This document shows, one piece after another, positions 1 through 10,036 of a stretch of 64,000 nucleotides of DNA. Position 1 is the stretch's first letter. The number at the start of each line of letters is the position of its first letter. The stretch is taken from assembly GCA_029228645.1 (NCBI GenBank), contig JAPTHR010000006.1, positions 62,001-126,000 on the forward strand. Reading direction: 5' to 3'. This DNA is from Gammaproteobacteria bacterium Milos-ODIII6 (GTDB taxonomy: Bacteria > Pseudomonadota > Gammaproteobacteria > Chromatiales > Chromatiaceae). The notes below the pieces were generated by a model. The model was not told where the DNA came from. It saw nothing but the letters and a program-made list of their open reading frames with translations, and ran no database searches. A program made the translations under genes and the position numbers.

Positions 1-1353
<1,353 letters not shown>

Positions 1354-1388
1354 TTACAACAATTTCTGACATTTCAGCACAGCCGGGG

Positions 1389-1417
1389 CTTGAAATCGCC
1401 CCCTTGAGCCCTCATTT
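1389..1417 (+). promoter_or_regulatory. Sigma-32 (heat-shock) promoter of htpG
   Basis: CTTGAAA at 1389-1395 is followed after a 14-base spacer by CCTCATTT (1410-1417). This matches the E. coli sigma-32 consensus CTTGAAA-N13-15-CCCCATNT at almost every position. It lies 58 bases before the htpG start and points toward it. htpG is a classic sigma-32 regulon member, so sequence and context agree. Confidence 0.75.
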
Positions 1418-1474
1418 AACACGCCGATCGAATTCTTGAACCCCTTACCACCGAATTCAGGAGACCGCGTGCCG

Positions 1475-3385
1475 ATGTCAGTCGCAGCCCAGAAAGAGAC
1501 CTTGGAGTTCCAGGCAGAAGTCAGCCAGGTACTCAACCTGGTGATCCGTTCGCTTTACAGTAACAAGGAGATCTTCCTTCGGGAGCTGATCTCGAATGCC
1601 TCCGACGCCGCAGAGAAACTGCGCTTCGAGGCGCTCGGGAATGACGCCCTCTACGAGGACGATCCGAATCTGCGTATCCGCATCAGCGTGGACAAGGAGA
1701 AGCGCACGGTCACCGTGGATGACAATGGGATCGGGCTCAGTCGCCAGGAAGTGACCGAAACGATCGGCACCATTGCCAGTTCCGGCACCCGCAAGTTCCT
1801 GGAACAGCTCTCCGGGGACCAGGCCACGGACAGCGCCCTGATCGGGCAGTTCGGGGTGGGTTTCTATTCGGCCTTCATCGTTGCCGAGAAAGTCACCCTG
1901 GAAACCCGTCGAGCGGGCATGAAGTCGGACGAGGGGGTGCGCTGGGAATCGGGCGGTGAAGGCAGTTACGTGATCGAGAACATCGAAAAGCCGCAACGCG
2001 GCACCCGTATCACCCTGCACCTGCGCGAGGATGATGCGGAGTTCGCCGACAGCTGGCGTCTGCGCGGGATCATCGCGAAATTCTCGGATCACATCGCCCT
2101 GCCGATCGAAATGCTGCAGGAGAGCACGGAGGAGGGCGAGGACCAGGAGAAGGAGCAGGAGCCCGGCTGGGAGCGGGTCAATAAAGGCACGGCCCTCTGG
2201 ATGCGTAACAAGTCCGAGATCGAGGAGACCGAGTACCAGGAGTTCTACAAGCATATCAGTCACGATTTCGAGGACCCGCTCGCCTGGATACACAATCGGG
2301 TGGAGGGTTCACAGGAATACAGCTCGCTCCTGTACGTGCCGTCGCAGGCGCCTTTCGACCTCTGGGACCGGGATCACAAGCACGGCGTAAAGCTGTACGT
2401 CCGCCGGGTGTTCATCATGGACGAGGCGGACAAGCTGATGCCGCACTACCTGCGCTTCGTGAAGGGCGTGGTCGACTCGGATGACCTGCCGCTGAACGTC
2501 TCGCGGGAGATCCTGCAGCACGACCGCAAGATCGACAGTATTCGCAGCGCCAACGTCAAACGCGTCCTCGGCCTGCTGGAAAAACTGGCCAAGGACGAGC
2601 CCGAGAAATACCAGTCGTTCTGGAAACAGTTCGGCAACGTACTCAAGGAGGGACCGGCGGAGGATTTCGCCAACCGCGAGAAGATCGCGTCGCTGTTGCG
2701 CTTCACCTCGACCCAATCCGAGGGTGCCGAACAGACGGTGTCCTTGGACGCCTATATCGAGCGTATGCAGGAGAAGCAGGAAAAGATTTATTACCTCACG
2801 GCTGAATCCCTGTCCGCGGCGCGCAACAGCCCGCACCTCGAGGTGTTCAAGAAGAAGGGCATCGAGGTGCTGCTGTTGACCGACCGGGTGGATGAATGGC
2901 TGGTATCCCATCTCAGCGACTACCAGGGGAAGCACCTGCAGTCTGTGGCCAAGGGTGAGCTCGATCTCGGGGAACTCGAGGACCAGCAGGACAAGGAAAA
3001 GGCCGAGAAGGCCGCCGAGGAACACAAGCCGCTCCTGGAGCGTATCAAGACCGCGCTCGGCGAGAAGGTCAAGGAGGTGCGCGTCTCGACCCGACTGACC
3101 GAATCACCTGCCTGCCTGGTGGTGGACCACTACGATATGAGCCAGAATCTGGCCAGGGTGCTCAAGCAACTCGGACAGGATGCCCCCACGCCCAGTCCGA
3201 TTCTGGAACTCAACCTCGATCACCCGCTGGTCGCGCGACTCGAGGCCCTCGGCGAGGGCGATCGCTTCGATGAAATGGCCGGCTTGATCTTCGACCAGGC
3301 CATGCTCGCAGAGGGTGGACAACTGGAGGATCCGGCAGGATTCGTGCACCGGCTCAATCGCCTGATGTTGGAAATCGGACTCTGA
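1475..3385 (+). CDS. htpG: Molecular chaperone HtpG (Hsp90)
   Basis: A 636-residue Hsp90 homologue, close to the 624 of E. coli HtpG. It is a cytosolic ATP-dependent dimeric chaperone acting on late folding intermediates and under heat stress. The GHKL ATPase domain is plain: the NKEIFLRELISNASDA helix, DNGIG, and the GQFGVGFYSAF lid segment. The middle domain carries the NVSREILQ motif, and an acidic Glu/Lys-rich linker (around 540-560) precedes the dimerisation domain. I chose ATG 1475 because AGGAG (1459-1463) sits 11 bases upstream. GTG 1469 is an alternative two codons earlier, and the frame stays open to 1436. A sigma-32 promoter precedes it. Confidence 0.97.
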   Translation: MSVAAQKETLEFQAEVSQVLNLVIRSLYSNKEIFLRELISNASDAAEKLRFEALGNDALYEDDPNLRIRISVDKEKRTVTVDDNGIGLSRQEVTETIGTIASSGTRKFLEQLSGDQATDSALIGQFGVGFYSAFIVAEKVTLETRRAGMKSDEGVRWESGGEGSYVIENIEKPQRGTRITLHLREDDAEFADSWRLRGIIAKFSDHIALPIEMLQESTEEGEDQEKEQEPGWERVNKGTALWMRNKSEIEETEYQEFYKHISHDFEDPLAWIHNRVEGSQEYSSLLYVPSQAPFDLWDRDHKHGVKLYVRRVFIMDEADKLMPHYLRFVKGVVDSDDLPLNVSREILQHDRKIDSIRSANVKRVLGLLEKLAKDEPEKYQSFWKQFGNVLKEGPAEDFANREKIASLLRFTSTQSEGAEQTVSLDAYIERMQEKQEKIYYLTAESLSAARNSPHLEVFKKKGIEVLLLTDRVDEWLVSHLSDYQGKHLQSVAKGELDLGELEDQQDKEKAEKAAEEHKPLLERIKTALGEKVKEVRVSTRLTESPACLVVDHYDMSQNLARVLKQLGQDAPTPSPILELNLDHPLVARLEALGEGDRFDEMAGLIFDQAMLAEGGQLEDPAGFVHRLNRLMLEIGL

Positions 3386-3628
3386 ACGGATGTGGCATCG
3401 GGCTGCTCTTGCAGTCCGTTGCCGGCCGGGGGGGCGCCAAACCCGGTCCGGATCTGCGGCGCGGGTTTTCCCCGGCGGGTTCCGAATTAGAGGCTGCAGG
3501 GCTCGGCCGGCGTGTTTTCTGATAAAGCAGCTGAATCGACCTATTGCAAGGTCGAATGACGAGGGCAGGGGGCTTGTGGCAGACTCCGCGCCACAAAAAT
3601 ATCTTTCAAATTCGTTAAGGAGTTTGTA

Positions 3629-4270
3629 ATGCGACTGATTCTTCTGGGCGCACCGGGTGCCGGCAAAGGCACCGTGGCCAAAATGCTCACCGAAATCGAC
3701 GGTTCTGTGCAGATATCGACGGGCGACATTCTGCGTGCCGCCGTCAAGGAAGGCACTGAACTCGGCAAGAAGGCCCAATCCTATATGAAGGCCGGTGAGC
3801 TGGTGCCGGACCAGTTGATCATGGATATCATGGGGGAGCGTTTGCTGGAAGACGACTGCAAGGCAGGCTTCCTCCTGGACGGGTTTCCGCGCACCATTCC
3901 GCAGGCGGAGGCGCTCAAGGAACTGCTCAACAAACTCGGGATCGAGCTGCAGGGTGCAGTCAATCTGAACGTGCCGCGCGAAGTCATCCTCGACCGACTG
4001 ACGACCCGTCGCACCTGTGTCGATTGCGGCGCCATCTACAACGTCAAGAGCAACCCGCCCAAGGTGGAAGGCAAGTGTGACAAGTGTGGCGGCGATGTCG
4101 TGCAGCGCGATGACGAGACCGAAGAGGCCATTTCCAAGCGTCTGGATGTGTTCAACGAGCAGACCGCACCGCTGGTCGGCTTCTACGAGAAGGAAGGCCT
4201 GCTGCTGGATGTGAACGCCACTTCCAGCGACGTGGTTGTGAATGCCATCAGCAAACACGTTGGCGCCTGA
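3629..4270 (+). CDS. adk: Adenylate kinase with four-cysteine (zinc-type) LID domain
   Basis: A 213-residue adenylate kinase converting AMP + ATP to 2 ADP. The P-loop GAPGAGKGT is at residues 7-15, the AMP-binding DGFPRT motif near 84-89, and a conserved RRT precedes the LID. The LID has C130-x2-C133 and C150-x2-C153, the arrangement that binds zinc in Gram-positive and other zinc-type Adks. E. coli-like enzymes have a Cys-free LID there. A second, E. coli-like Adk follows 166 bases downstream. AAGGAG (3617-3622) sets the start at 3629, and a strong terminator follows, so the two kinase genes look like separate units. A related nucleoside monophosphate kinase with altered substrate is possible. 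Confidence 0.9.
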   Translation: MRLILLGAPGAGKGTVAKMLTEIDGSVQISTGDILRAAVKEGTELGKKAQSYMKAGELVPDQLIMDIMGERLLEDDCKAGFLLDGFPRTIPQAEALKELLNKLGIELQGAVNLNVPREVILDRLTTRRTCVDCGAIYNVKSNPPKVEGKCDKCGGDVVQRDDETEEAISKRLDVFNEQTAPLVGFYEKEGLLLDVNATSSDVVVNAISKHVGA

Positions 4271-4291
4271 GTTTTGAGTCAGCTCGCTTTG

Positions 4292-4328
4292 AAGCCCCAT
4301 GGACTTCGGTTCATGGGGCTTTCGTTTT
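4292..4328 (+). terminator. Intrinsic terminator after the zinc-type adk
   Basis: A 12-bp stem (4293-4304 with 4309-4320, one G-U pair) is closed by the stable C(UUCG)G tetraloop and followed by a T-rich run. It lies between the two adenylate kinase genes and separates their transcripts. Confidence 0.85.
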
Positions 4329-4346
4329 ATCAGCGATAGCAAATAA

Positions 4347-5084
<738 letters not shown>

Positions 5085-5154
5085 AACCTGAACGCCAGAA
5101 GCAGTTCTGGTATTCTGCCTGTCTTTGTTCTCGTTTTTCTGCAGGAGGCCCTCG

Positions 5155-5538
5155 ATGGCGGTCATTGAATTGAACGAAGAAAACTTCGAAACCACAATCA
5201 CCGGTAACGATTTCGTCATCGTGGACTACTGGGCGCCGTGGTGCGGTCCTTGCCGCTCGTTTGCACCCACCTACGAAAAGGTCTCCGAGGATTTCCCTGG
5301 TGTGGTGTTCGCCAAGGTGAACACCGAGGACGAGCAGGGGATTGCGGCGCATTTCCAGATACGCTCGATACCGACGCTGATGATCTTCCGCGAAAAGGTG
5401 ATCATTTACAGCGAGGCCGGCGCATTGCCGGAGTCTGCATTCCGCGAGTTGGTGACCAAGGCCGGCGAGCTCGACATGGCCGAGGTGCACCGTCAGATCG
5501 CCGAGTCGCAGGAGCAGGGTGGCGGCCAGCAGGCCTGA
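5155..5538 (+). CDS. Thioredoxin family protein
   Basis: A 127-residue thioredoxin fold with the active site WCGPC (Cys30 and Cys33) and a cis-proline in SIPTL. It has no signal peptide, so it should be a cytoplasmic dithiol reductant. AGGAGG (5143-5148) places the start at ATG 5155. A charged, Gln/Gly-rich tail (EQGGGQQA) extends past the usual 105-110 residue thioredoxin core. The sequence after the first Cys pair (RSFAPTYEKV) differs from TrxA, so it is probably an accessory thioredoxin (co-chaperone YbbN-like without TPRs, or stress-related). A terminator follows directly. Confidence 0.9.
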   Translation: MAVIELNEENFETTITGNDFVIVDYWAPWCGPCRSFAPTYEKVSEDFPGVVFAKVNTEDEQGIAAHFQIRSIPTLMIFREKVIIYSEAGALPESAFRELVTKAGELDMAEVHRQIAESQEQGGGQQA

Positions 5539-5564
5539 GTCGAATGAAACGGGACAAGCATTCC

Positions 5565-5590
5565 AAGCCGGTCTGATGACCGGCTTTTTC
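5565..5590 (+). terminator. Intrinsic terminator after the thioredoxin gene
   Basis: A 9-bp stem AAGCCGGTC / GACCGGCTT (5565-5573 with 5578-5586) with TGAT loop, followed by TTTCTTTTC. Confidence 0.8.
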
Positions 5591-5631
5591 TTTTCTATAC
5601 TTTCGCAGATTGGTTCAGCGCGCTCAGAGGA

Positions 5632-6126
5632 ATGCAGGCACCCTGGCAAAAACTAATTGGCACCGCTCTTGACTGTCGTCCCAATGTCGGTCGGCTCATG
5701 GCGCTGTGCGAGGACAACTACGAGTTGCTCGCGCGCCTGGTTCCGGGCCTCCGGGAAATGACGGGGCGGCATGTCGCTGCTTCCTCGGGGCATGCCGATC
5801 TCTACCTGGAGATCCTGCAACAGAGTCGCTTCACCACTGTGATTCATCTCACCTATGTCTTCGACCAGGGGGATGCAAGCCATTCCGAACCGGACGCGGT
5901 GCTGCGTATCTACCACGACGCCCGCCAACTCGAAGTGGTGGAATTGCGGCAGTCGGACGCCGTGCTCTCGGCGATGCCTCTGTACGAGCAGCCAGGACTC
6001 TCGAACAAGTGGCAACTCAATCTCTTCATTGGTAAATGGCTGGCCTATTGCGTCGCCACAGGTTACCGATTCCTGCCGATGGAACCCTCCCCGGAAGATG
6101 CGGAACTCGCCGACATGCCGGGCTGA
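5632..6126 (+). CDS. DUF1249 (YqiB-like) family protein
   Basis: A 164-residue soluble protein that I recognise as the DUF1249/YqiB family of gammaproteobacteria, whose biochemical function is unknown. Typical family features are the N-terminal CEDNYELLARLVP segment, the LRIYHDARQLEVVEL strand region and the WQLNLFIGKWLAYC helix. It has no signal peptide or membrane segment. In E. coli yqiB lies beside nudF and cpdA; here it stands between a thioredoxin gene and iscR, so context gives no role. Confidence 0.8.
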   Translation: MQAPWQKLIGTALDCRPNVGRLMALCEDNYELLARLVPGLREMTGRHVAASSGHADLYLEILQQSRFTTVIHLTYVFDQGDASHSEPDAVLRIYHDARQLEVVELRQSDAVLSAMPLYEQPGLSNKWQLNLFIGKWLAYCVATGYRFLPMEPSPEDAELADMPG

Positions 6127-6256
6127 ATGCGGATTCTGGGCGCCGGTCCGATCGGTTGTCCGCTCTCCAACCCGCGTTGGACCCTTGCGTCCAGAACAAA
6201 AGGGTCTTAAAACCAGTACAAAATCGGAACGTTCCCCTTGCCGAGGTAAGGGAAAA

Positions 6257-6289
6257 AGCTTGACTGTTTTACTGGGTTACAGGTAGTAT
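6257..6289 (+). promoter_or_regulatory. iscR promoter with IscR type-1-like site
   Basis: TTGACT (6260-6265) and TAGTAT (6284-6289) with an 18-base spacer form a plausible sigma-70 promoter 65 bases before iscR. The stretch from TTGACT through TTTTACTGGG closely resembles the IscR type-1 operator overlapping the E. coli isc promoter (TTGAC...TTTACTCGGG). This suggests autoregulation as in enterobacteria, but the match is by eye. Confidence 0.5.
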
Positions 6290-6353
6290 TTAACCCACTA
6301 CAGCACTAGGTTATATCAACCTTGCGCAAGTCAGTCATTCGGAGGAATTAGTC

Positions 6354-6827
6354 ATGAGGCTTTCTACCAAAGGCCGCTACGCGGTGACCGCCATGCTGGA
6401 TCTGGCCTTGAACGGCAATGACGGGCCGGTGACGCTGGCAGACATTTCGGAAAATCAGGGGATCTCCCTGTCCTACCTGGAGCAACTGTTCGCATCCCTG
6501 CGGGCCAAAGGTCTGGTGCGCGGTGTGCGTGGACCCGGCGGTGGCTATTATCTCGGCCGCGCTGCGGACGAGATATCGGTGGCGGACGTGATCTGTGCGG
6601 TGGATGAGTGGGTCGAGTTGACCCGCTGCAACCCACGTCCCAGCAGCGCCGATATCCAGCGGGCCATGACGCACAGCCTGTGGGACGACCTGAGCCAGCA
6701 GATCTATATTTTCCTGACCGATATCAGCCTGGAAGACCTGGTGCGCCGAGGACTCGAGCGTGAGGACCGCGGCGGCAAAGGCGCCAAGGTGGCAAATCTG
6801 CTCGGTCTGAACGACCAGGCGGCTTGA
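6354..6827 (+). CDS. iscR: Rrf2-family regulator IscR with incomplete cluster-ligand set
   Basis: A 157-residue winged-helix regulator, clearly IscR by its N-terminus ([19 protein letters not shown]) and the SLSYLEQLF and [11 protein letters not shown]-binding segments. IscR senses iron-sulfur status through a [2Fe-2S] cluster on Cys92, Cys98, Cys104 and His107 (E. coli numbering, which this protein shares without gaps). Here Cys92 and His107 are kept, but position 98 is Ser and 104 is Ala; the segment after TRC reads [15 protein letters not shown]. It therefore lacks two canonical ligands. An extra Cys81 is present. GGAGGA just upstream fixes the start, and iscU follows 33 bases later in the same operon. 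The DNA-binding role is certain, the sensing mode is not. Confidence 0.92.
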   Translation: MRLSTKGRYAVTAMLDLALNGNDGPVTLADISENQGISLSYLEQLFASLRAKGLVRGVRGPGGGYYLGRAADEISVADVICAVDEWVELTRCNPRPSSADIQRAMTHSLWDDLSQQIYIFLTDISLEDLVRRGLEREDRGGKGAKVANLLGLNDQAA

Positions 6828-6860
6828 TTCGGTAACCTGGACAACTAAAGGAGTCGGGCG

Positions 6861-7256
6861 ATGGCCTACAGCGACAAGGTAATCGATCACTACGAAAATC
6901 CCCGCAATGTCGGGACCCTGGATAAGGATGACCTCAACGTCGGCACCGGCATGGTCGGGGCGCCAGCCTGCGGCGATGTCATGCGGCTCCAGATCCAGGT
7001 GAACGAGCAGGGTGTGATAGAGGACGCCAAGTTCAAGACTTACGGTTGCGGGTCCGCGATCGCATCCAGTTCCTTGCTGACGGAGTGGGTGAAAGGCAAG
7101 ACCCTCGATGAGGCGCAGCAGATCAAGAACACCGAGATTGCGGAAGAACTGGCGCTTCCGCCGGTCAAGGTGCATTGTTCGGTGCTCGCCGAAGACGCCA
7201 TCAAGGCAGCGGTCGAAGACCTGCGCAAAAAGCGTCCCTCCGAAGACGCTGCCTGA
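6861..7256 (+). CDS. iscU: Fe-S cluster assembly scaffold IscU
   Basis: A 131-residue scaffold on which [2Fe-2S] clusters are built before transfer to apoproteins. The three ligand cysteines are in GAPACGD, TYGCGSA and KVHCSVLAEDA, with the conserved Asp after the first and the His before the third. The LPPVK motif recognised by the HscA chaperone is intact. AAAGGAGT before ATG 6861 is a clear ribosome-binding site. In the canonical operon iscS lies between iscR and iscU, and iscA-hscBA-fdx follow. None is here: iscU is followed by a strong terminator, so desulfurase and chaperones must be encoded elsewhere. The C-terminus is slightly extended (RKKRPSEDAA). Confidence 0.96.
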   Translation: MAYSDKVIDHYENPRNVGTLDKDDLNVGTGMVGAPACGDVMRLQIQVNEQGVIEDAKFKTYGCGSAIASSSLLTEWVKGKTLDEAQQIKNTEIAEELALPPVKVHCSVLAEDAIKAAVEDLRKKRPSEDAA

Positions 7257-7268
7257 GGTTCACCATTC

Positions 7269-7313
7269 GCGCATGAAAAAGGGCCGACTCCACGTCGGCC
7301 CTTTTTCATGCGC
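7269..7313 (+). terminator. Long intrinsic terminator after iscU
   Basis: A perfect 19-bp inverted repeat (7269-7287 with 7295-7313) with a 7-base loop. The arms carry an A5 on one side and T5 on the other, so the structure could also act on the opposite strand. It closes the short iscR-iscU unit. Confidence 0.85.
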
Positions 7314-7531
7314 CCGGTTCGGCCCACCGGCGAAGGCTCACATCCACCGATCGGATGCAGGAACCGCAGGTGCGCCGGTGGAAGCTGCCGCGGAGGGAGA
7401 GGGCGTGGCGATCTTCGTAGCAATTTCAGCCCCTTTGGCGCGGACGCCGTTAGAATCGTGATCCAAACGCAGCCGTGGCGGACTGGAGAGCTGCGGCGAA
7501 CCCGTAGCCCCTGGACTGAAAAGAGAGAGCT

Positions 7532-8455
7532 GTGACGCCCCTGCGGATCCCTTACCCGGAATTGAAAACCCTGCGCGACTGGATACGTTGGAGCGCCAGC
7601 CAGTTCGCGCAACATGAAATCTTTTTTGGCCATGGAACCGACAACGCGCTCGACGAGGCGATCGAATTGGTCCTGGCGACCCTGCGTCTCTCGCATGCCA
7701 TGCCGGAAACCTGGCTCGATGCGCGGGTCACGACCGAGGAGGCGGAAATCCTCGGGCAGCGCCTGCATCAGCGGATCGAGCAACGACTGCCGCTACCCTA
7801 TGTCACTGGCCGAGCCTTCTTTGCCGGCCTCGAATTCGAAGTCAACCAGGATGTCCTGATACCACGGTCACCGATCGCGGAGTGGATAGAGCGGCGCTTC
7901 GAGCCATGGGTCGGCCGGGCGTCGCTCGGGGCCATTCTGGATCTCTGTTGCGGAAGCGGATGTATCGGCATCGCCTGCGCACATGCCTTTCCGGAAGCCC
8001 TGGTCGACCTCGCAGACATCTCGCCCGCCGCATTGGAGGTGGCCCGAAGAAACATCGAACGGCACCACCTCGACGACCGGGTGCGCGCCCTGCAGTCCGA
8101 TGTTTTCAAGGGGTTGGACGGGGAGCGCTATGGGCTCATCGTGTCGAACCCGCCCTACGTCAGCACCGCCGAGATGGCCAATCTGCCAGAGGAATACCAG
8201 GCCGAGCCGGTACTCGGATTGGAGGCCGGCGAGGACGGTATGGATGTGGTCAGGCAGATTCTGGCAGAGGCGCCGGATTACCTGACCAGCGACGGAATAC
8301 TCGTGGTCGAGGTCGGCGCCAGTGCGGATTTCCTGGTTGCGCGTTTTCCGGACGTTCCTTTCCTGTGGCTGGATTTCGAGCACGGCGGAGACGGGGTCTT
8401 CCTCCTCGGCGCCGATCAGCTGGTTGAGTTCCACGATGTTTTTGTCGAGGACTAG
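7532..8455 (+). CDS. prmB: Ribosomal protein L3 N5-glutamine methyltransferase
   Basis: A 307-residue class I SAM-dependent methyltransferase (E. coli PrmB is 310). It methylates a Gln side chain of ribosomal protein L3 during 50S assembly. The SAM loop is DLCCGSGCIGIA and the catalytic NPPY motif is in VSNPPYVS. VLIPRSPIAEWIE separates PrmB from PrmC. It starts at GTG 7532 after a weak purine-rich AAGAGAGAG. In many gammaproteobacteria prmB precedes aroC; here hemN follows instead. Confidence 0.92.
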   Translation: MTPLRIPYPELKTLRDWIRWSASQFAQHEIFFGHGTDNALDEAIELVLATLRLSHAMPETWLDARVTTEEAEILGQRLHQRIEQRLPLPYVTGRAFFAGLEFEVNQDVLIPRSPIAEWIERRFEPWVGRASLGAILDLCCGSGCIGIACAHAFPEALVDLADISPAALEVARRNIERHHLDDRVRALQSDVFKGLDGERYGLIVSNPPYVSTAEMANLPEEYQAEPVLGLEAGEDGMDVVRQILAEAPDYLTSDGILVVEVGASADFLVARFPDVPFLWLDFEHGGDGVFLLGADQLVEFHDVFVED

Positions 8456-8617
8456 GCCCCGGCCCGTGCGTTGCGCCAGGGCTGGCCGGCAGGCAAACCG
8501 CGCCGGCCCGGGCAGATCGGGCGAAGGCCTGCTGGCAGGGATCACGATGCTTCTGAAGACCAGTGCAGTTGACCTGAGTCAGGCAGATTCAGGTACACCC
8601 GACATAGACTCATCCAG

Positions 8618-9985
8618 ATGAATTCGCACTTCTCGTTCGACCCCGACCTGATCGCCCGCTACGATCGGCCCGGGCCCCGCTACACGTCTTACCCGACGGC
8701 TGTGCAGTTCACATCCGACTTCGGGGTCGAGGAATATCGTGCGGCCACGGGTCGCTCCGCGGCCCTGTCGCTTTATTTTCATATTCCCTTCTGCGACACG
8801 GTCTGCTTCTACTGCGCCTGCAACAAGATTGCGACCAAGGATCGCAGCAAGAGCGAACCTTACCTGCTGGCGCTCGATCGCGAGATGGCCATGCAGGCGG
8901 AGATTTTCAACCAGGGCCAGCCGGTCGAGCAGCTGCATTGGGGCGGGGGAACGCCGACTTTTCTCAGCCACGCGCAGATGCGTTGGTTGATGCAGAAAAC
9001 GCGCGACCATTTCAACCTTCTGGATGACGACAAGGGAGAGTATTCGATCGAGATCGATCCCCGCGAAGTGCAGGCGGACACGCTTGACGTCTTGCGCGAG
9101 ATTGGCTTCAATCGCATGAGCATCGGCCTCCAGGATCTCGATGATCAGGTGCAACTTGCGGTCAACCGCAAGCAATCGGGGGAGCTCACCTTCCGGGTCA
9201 TGCACGAGGCGCGCGAACGGGGTTTCCGCTCGGTCAGCCTGGACCTGATCTACGGTTTGCCGCACCAGACGCTGAAATCCTTTGCGATGACGCTGGATGC
9301 GGTGATTGCAGAGCGACCCGACCGCCTCTCGGTGTTCAATTACGCGCACATGCCGGAAAAGTTCAAGCCGCAGCGCAGGATCGTCGCCGAAGCGCTGCCT
9401 TCGCCGGAGGTGAAGCTGGATATCCTGCAGATGACCGGCCAGAAGCTGCAGGACGCAGGGTACGTCTACATCGGCATGGACCACTTCGCGTTACCCGGGG
9501 ACGAGTTGGCGCGGGCGCAGAAAGAGGGTCAGCTGTATCGGAATTTCCAGGGCTATTCGACGCACGCGCACTGTGATCTGCTGGCGTTCGGCGTCAGCGC
9601 CATCGGCAGCGTCGGCAACAGCTATGCCCAGAACGTCAAGGACCTGGATAGCTACTACGCGGCAATCGAGGCGGGCCGCCTGCCGCTGGAGCGCGGCCTG
9701 AGCCTCACCCGGGACGACCTGATCCGTCGCGATCTGATCTCGCAGCTGATCTGCCAGTTCCGTCTCGATTTCGATGCCTTTGACCGGTCCTGGGACATCG
9801 AGAGCCGCCGCTACTTTGCCCCGGAACTCGAGCAACTGGCTCCGATGCAGGCGGATGGACTCCTGGAACTGGGCGAAACCGGTATCCGCGTCACGGATGC
9901 GGGACGGCTCCTGATACGCAATATCTGCATGGTTTTCGACGTCTACCTGAAAAGCTCTCACGCGCGTTTCTCGCGCGTGATCTGA
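8618..9985 (+). CDS. hemN: Oxygen-independent coproporphyrinogen III oxidase
   Basis: A 455-residue radical-SAM enzyme (E. coli HemN 457) that decarboxylates coproporphyrinogen III to protoporphyrinogen IX in haem synthesis without oxygen. The cluster motif Cys59-x3-Cys63-x2-Cys66 is followed by Cys68, as in true HemN. The N-terminal PRYTSYPTA trip-wire motif and the GGGTPTFL SAM-binding motif are also present, which separates it from HemW. It indicates capacity for anaerobic or microaerobic growth. No FNR-type palindrome was seen upstream. A 9-bp GC-rich perfect inverted repeat (9958-9980) overlaps the last codons. Confidence 0.95.
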   Translation: MNSHFSFDPDLIARYDRPGPRYTSYPTAVQFTSDFGVEEYRAATGRSAALSLYFHIPFCDTVCFYCACNKIATKDRSKSEPYLLALDREMAMQAEIFNQGQPVEQLHWGGGTPTFLSHAQMRWLMQKTRDHFNLLDDDKGEYSIEIDPREVQADTLDVLREIGFNRMSIGLQDLDDQVQLAVNRKQSGELTFRVMHEARERGFRSVSLDLIYGLPHQTLKSFAMTLDAVIAERPDRLSVFNYAHMPEKFKPQRRIVAEALPSPEVKLDILQMTGQKLQDAGYVYIGMDHFALPGDELARAQKEGQLYRNFQGYSTHAHCDLLAFGVSAIGSVGNSYAQNVKDLDSYYAAIEAGRLPLERGLSLTRDDLIRRDLISQLICQFRLDFDAFDRSWDIESRRYFAPELEQLAPMQADGLLELGETGIRVTDAGRLLIRNICMVFDVYLKSSHARFSRVI

Positions 9986-10036
9986 TGACTGCCGGAGGGC
10001 GGGCGAACGCGCTGCCCTTTGCGCGAGGCAATTCCG

